This document shows positions 61,524-64,000 of a stretch of DNA of 64,000 bases, piece by piece. Made by a program: the position numbers and the translations under genes. Each line of letters starts with the position of its first letter. The stretch's first letter is position 1. The notes beneath the pieces are model-generated. The model searched no databases. It was not told where the DNA came from and was given only the letters and a program-made list of their open reading frames with translations. This DNA comes from an uncultured Aquimarina sp. (GTDB taxonomy: Bacteria > Bacteroidota > Bacteroidia > Flavobacteriales > Flavobacteriaceae): assembly GCF_947500065.1 (NCBI RefSeq), contig NZ_CANMQT010000001.1:496001-560000 (forward strand), in the 5' to 3' direction.

Positions 61524-62114
61524 ATGGAAGGAACAATAGGAGAAGTTCGCATGTTTGGAGGCAATTTTGCACCAAGAGCTTGGGCATTTTGTGAAGGACA
61601 ATTATTAGCGATTTCGCAGAACACCGCATTATTCTCAATTTTAGGAACTACTTATGGCGGAGATGGGAGAACCTCTTTTGCATTACCAGACCTTAGAGGA
61701 CGTGTGCCAATTGGACCAGGTCATGGACCTGGATTATCCACTAGAAAATTAGGACAGCGTGGTGGTACCGAAACTAATACATTAACGATACTGAACATGC
61801 CTTCTCACAATCACGTTGCAGGATTTGGTCCTAATTCTGCTGCCAATGTATCTATACCTGTATTGGCTGATGCTGCAGATGTTGCCGATCCATCAAACGC
61901 TACGCTAGCGACTTCGGAGGATGGAAATGGTGCAGAAGTAAAAACCTATAGTAATGGATCTGCTGATGCAACTTTACAACCATTTACTGCTCCTTTAGCA
62001 GGAAGTGTGGATGTTGGTCAAACGGGGGGAAGTCAACCTTTTCAAAACATGCAACCTTGGTTATCCACTTATTACATAATTTGTTTACAAGGAGTTTTCC
62101 CTTCTAGAAGCTAG
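61524..62114 (+). CDS. Phage tail-collar-domain (MdpB-like) protein, first of a tandem pair
   Basis: A 196-residue protein. The N-terminus GTIGEVRMFGGNFAPRAWAF followed by CEGQLLAISQNTALFSILGT and the tail-collar motif DLRGRVPIGPGHGPGLS are typical. The C-terminus MQPWLSTYYIICLQGVFPS is shared with its neighbour. Proteins like this (Microcystis-dependent-protein-like) occur outside prophages, and no other phage gene is present here. A 36-residue internal segment starting at SIPVLADAADVADPS is identical in the next gene product. Confidence 0.9.
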   Translation: MEGTIGEVRMFGGNFAPRAWAFCEGQLLAISQNTALFSILGTTYGGDGRTSFALPDLRGRVPIGPGHGPGLSTRKLGQRGGTETNTLTILNMPSHNHVAGFGPNSAANVSIPVLADAADVADPSNATLATSEDGNGAEVKTYSNGSADATLQPFTAPLAGSVDVGQTGGSQPFQNMQPWLSTYYIICLQGVFPSRS

Positions 62115-62150
62115 AAAATAAAATATTTTAACATAAAACAACATACCATT

Positions 62151-62741
62151 ATGGAAGGAACTATAGCAGAAATAAGAATATTTGCAGGCAACTTTGCACC
62201 AAGGAATTGGGCATTTTGCGAAGGGCAGTTATTACCAATCAATTCTAATCAAGCTTTATTCTCATTAGTAGGCACTATTTATGGAGGTGATGGAAGAACA
62301 ACCTTTGCATTACCAGATCTAAGAGGTCGCGTACCAATTGGACCAGGAACCGGTCCAGGCTTAAGCACTCGAAAACAAGGTGCACGTAGCGGAACAGAAT
62401 ATAACATCTTAAATATCAATCAACTACCTGCTCATACTCATGCAGCAGGATTTAATGCAAACGCAGCAGCAGCTGTATCCATACCTGTATTAGCCGATGC
62501 AGCTGATGTAGCTGATCCATCAAACGCTACTTTAGCAACCTCAGAAGACGGTAATGGTGCAGAAGTAAAGACATACAGTAATCAACCTGCTGATGCCTCA
62601 CTAAAGCCGTTTGCAGCTCCATTAGGAGGTACTATTAATGTCGGATTAACAGGTGGCAATCAATCAGTAAATAATATGCAACCCTGGCTATCAACATATT
62701 ACATAATATGTCTTCAAGGAGTTTTTCCTTCAAGGAGCTAA
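62151..62741 (+). CDS. Phage tail-collar-domain (MdpB-like) protein, second of a tandem pair
   Basis: A 196-residue paralogue of the previous product, with GTIAEIRIFAGNFAPRNWAF and DLRGRVPIGPGTGPGLSTRK. The middle contains the same 36-residue segment as the first copy, coded by different synonymous codons, while flanking segments have diverged. It is 36 bases downstream of the first copy and followed by a strong terminator. Confidence 0.9.
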   Translation: MEGTIAEIRIFAGNFAPRNWAFCEGQLLPINSNQALFSLVGTIYGGDGRTTFALPDLRGRVPIGPGTGPGLSTRKQGARSGTEYNILNINQLPAHTHAAGFNANAAAAVSIPVLADAADVADPSNATLATSEDGNGAEVKTYSNQPADASLKPFAAPLGGTINVGLTGGNQSVNNMQPWLSTYYIICLQGVFPSRS

Positions 62742-62765
62742 GTTACTATAATTACATTTTTATTG

Positions 62766-62810
62766 ATATCAGTAAAGATTTTGATACCTTTATAAAATCT
62801 TTACTGATAT
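62766..62810 (+). terminator. Rho-independent terminator of the tail-collar operon
   Basis: A 17-bp stem (62766-62782 with 62794-62810) with an 11-base loop and TTTTAATT end, about 25 bases past the second tail-collar stop codon. Confidence 0.85.
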
Positions 62811-62866
62811 TTTAATTATACAAAAAAATATCTAATTAATTATTAAGTTTAATTAAAAAGCATTTT

Positions 62867-64000
62867 ATGAAACATTTTGACTTAAAGCTTTTATTTTTAG
62901 TAATACTCTTTTCTTTGGGGATTCACCAAACTAACGCTACTGACCTAGGTATCGGTGATTTAGCAATTACCTCTTGTAACACTGATAGTAATGATGAGTT
63001 TAGCTTTATATTATTAACTGATATATCTGGCACAACTACTGTTTATTTTACTGAAAATGGATGGAATGAAACCAATGGAAACTGGGGTAATATAGATGAA
63101 GGAACTATTACCTGGACCTATACTGGCACAGCCTCTGCTGGAACTGAAATCCAAATTACTACACCAAAGACAGCTCCGTCTGCAACGATAGGTACCGCGA
63201 CAGAGAATGGCACTTATAGTCCTTCTAGCACTGGTGATGTAATTATTGCTTACACTGGTACAGGCATTCCAAACAATGGAACTGAAGTTACTAATTTTAT
63301 ATGGGCCGTAAATACTGGAAGTGCTGGTTGGGTTGCAAATGCTACCACGGGTACTACATCAGGTATTCCTGCAGGATTAACTGATGGCGCAACTGCAGAG
63401 GATTTCACCACTGCACATGGTGCTGATGACAATTTCCAATTTGACTGTAACAATGGCGCTCCATTTGCTACGATAGCTTTATTAAGAACAGCTCTAGCTA
63501 CAGGAAGTAATTTTATTAATGGTACTAATAGTGAAAACTATCAAGCACCTGGGTGTACATATTTAACCCCTCCAGACACAACTGATCCACAGGTACAATC
63601 CATCACAAGACAAACTCCTACTACATCACCAACTAATGCAGATGTGTTAGTGTTTGCCGTGGAGTTTACAGAAACCGTAGTGAATGTCAATACCGCAGAT
63701 TTTTCTATTGGTAGCACAACAACAGCTACAATTACTAATGTTGTAGATTTAGGGAGTAACGTATGGGGAGTAACCATTTCTGGAGGAGACTTAGCTAGCT
63801 TTAACGGAACCGTTACTTTAGGATTTGTAAATAATCAAGATATAGAAGACACTGCTGGAAATACGTTAACTAATACAACACCAATAGATCCTTTTCCTGA
63901 AAACTTCTTAGTTGATAATATAGGACCAGGCATAACTAGCATTGTTCGTCAAACACCAATGACAAGTCCTACCAATGCAGATGCTTTGGCTTGGGATGTA
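62867..64000 (+). CDS. Secreted repeat-rich surface protein, 3' end outside window
   Basis: The frame from ATG at 62867 stays open to the end of the window (378 codons). A signal peptide (about 1-25, LLFLVILFSLGIHQTNA) is followed by a lamin-tail-like or beta-sandwich domain with Asp/Thr/Gly-rich segments, and then repeats with period about 113 residues, marked by RQTPTTSPTNADVLVFAVEF and RQTPMTSPTNADALAWDV. The repeats resemble Ig-like adhesin domains (Big-like), so a cell-surface or secreted adhesin is likely. Truncated by the window. Confidence 0.82.
   Translation, partial: MKHFDLKLLFLVILFSLGIHQTNATDLGIGDLAITSCNTDSNDEFSFILLTDISGTTTVYFTENGWNETNGNWGNIDEGTITWTYTGTASAGTEIQITTPKTAPSATIGTATENGTYSPSSTGDVIIAYTGTGIPNNGTEVTNFIWAVNTGSAGWVANATTGTTSGIPAGLTDGATAEDFTTAHGADDNFQFDCNNGAPFATIALLRTALATGSNFINGTNSENYQAPGCTYLTPPDTTDPQVQSITRQTPTTSPTNADVLVFAVEFTETVVNVNTADFSIGSTTTATITNVVDLGSNVWGVTISGGDLASFNGTVTLGFVNNQDIEDTAGNTLTNTTPIDPFPENFLVDNIGPGITSIVRQTPMTSPTNADALAWDV

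Noticed and set aside
61524..62741. Prophage remnant on the basis of tail-collar genes
   Set aside because: No capsid, portal, terminase, integrase or lysis gene is present; stand-alone collar proteins of this type are common.

Overview
The window reads as a low-GC chromosomal segment of a marine Flavobacteriaceae (Bacteroidota), Aquimarina-like in flavour. The grounds are: a type IX secretion sorting tail, a DUF5686 protein, an ExbB/ExbD set, lytic-type LytTR regulators, A-rich leaders instead of Shine-Dalgarno sites, several TAnnTTTG -7 boxes, and carbohydrate-binding surface proteins. The genus is a guess; the family is fairly secure. Everything here was read by eye without database searches.

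Layout. (1) 1-8.4 kb, conserved housekeeping: 3' part of pyrH, frr, a DUF5686 outer-membrane protein, an MMPL/RND exporter, asnS. (2) 8.4-40.7 kb, accessory region between asnS and rpoN, two genes I remember as neighbours in many relatives: an ankyrin pair; an outer-membrane receptor / serine hydrolase / LytS / LytTR operon; a 13-kb envelope-stress-like island (15.1-29.2 kb); a GIY-YIG nuclease gene framed by REP-like inverted repeats; a large secreted T9SS carbohydrate-active protein; a MarR-GNAT pair; two lipoproteins each built from two CBM21-like domains; a DUF559 nuclease framed by direct hairpin repeats; a lipoprotein / membrane protein / histidine kinase / NarL regulator set. (3) 40.8-50.0 kb, conserved again: rpoN, a membrane protein, an outer-membrane barrel protein, an ExbB-ExbD cluster with a duplicated ExbD pair, tRNA-Ser(GGA), L-asparaginase, TatD. 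(4) 50.2-59.4 kb: a Cys-rich double-glycine peptide, an ECF-like sigma factor with a TPR anti-sigma-like partner, two lipoproteins, a PKD/barrel protein, a TPR-CHAT protease and a retropepsin-like aspartic protease. (5) 59.8-64.0 kb: an exported protein, a formyltransferase-like enzyme, two tail-collar proteins and the start of a repeat-rich surface protein.

The best candidate for a poorly described system is the 15.1-29.2 kb island: a divergent XRE/S24-like regulator, a YjfI-like protein, PspA, a YbjQ-like protein, a 38-residue membrane peptide, a YqiJ-like OB-fold membrane protein with an alternating-Asp tract, a tail-less SPFH protein, a full flotillin, three or four small membrane proteins, a 1621-residue coiled-coil/AAA+ ATPase and a lipoprotein. 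I infer a membrane-surveillance machine in which PspA and flotillin polymers mark or repair membrane and the ATPase remodels them.

The second is a probable sigma-factor regulon: the spaced motif AAGGGTAA-N18-GATA occurs with identical spacing upstream of the Cys-rich peptide gene and of both lipoprotein genes beside the sigma factor, linking them to the neighbouring CHAT and aspartic protease genes.
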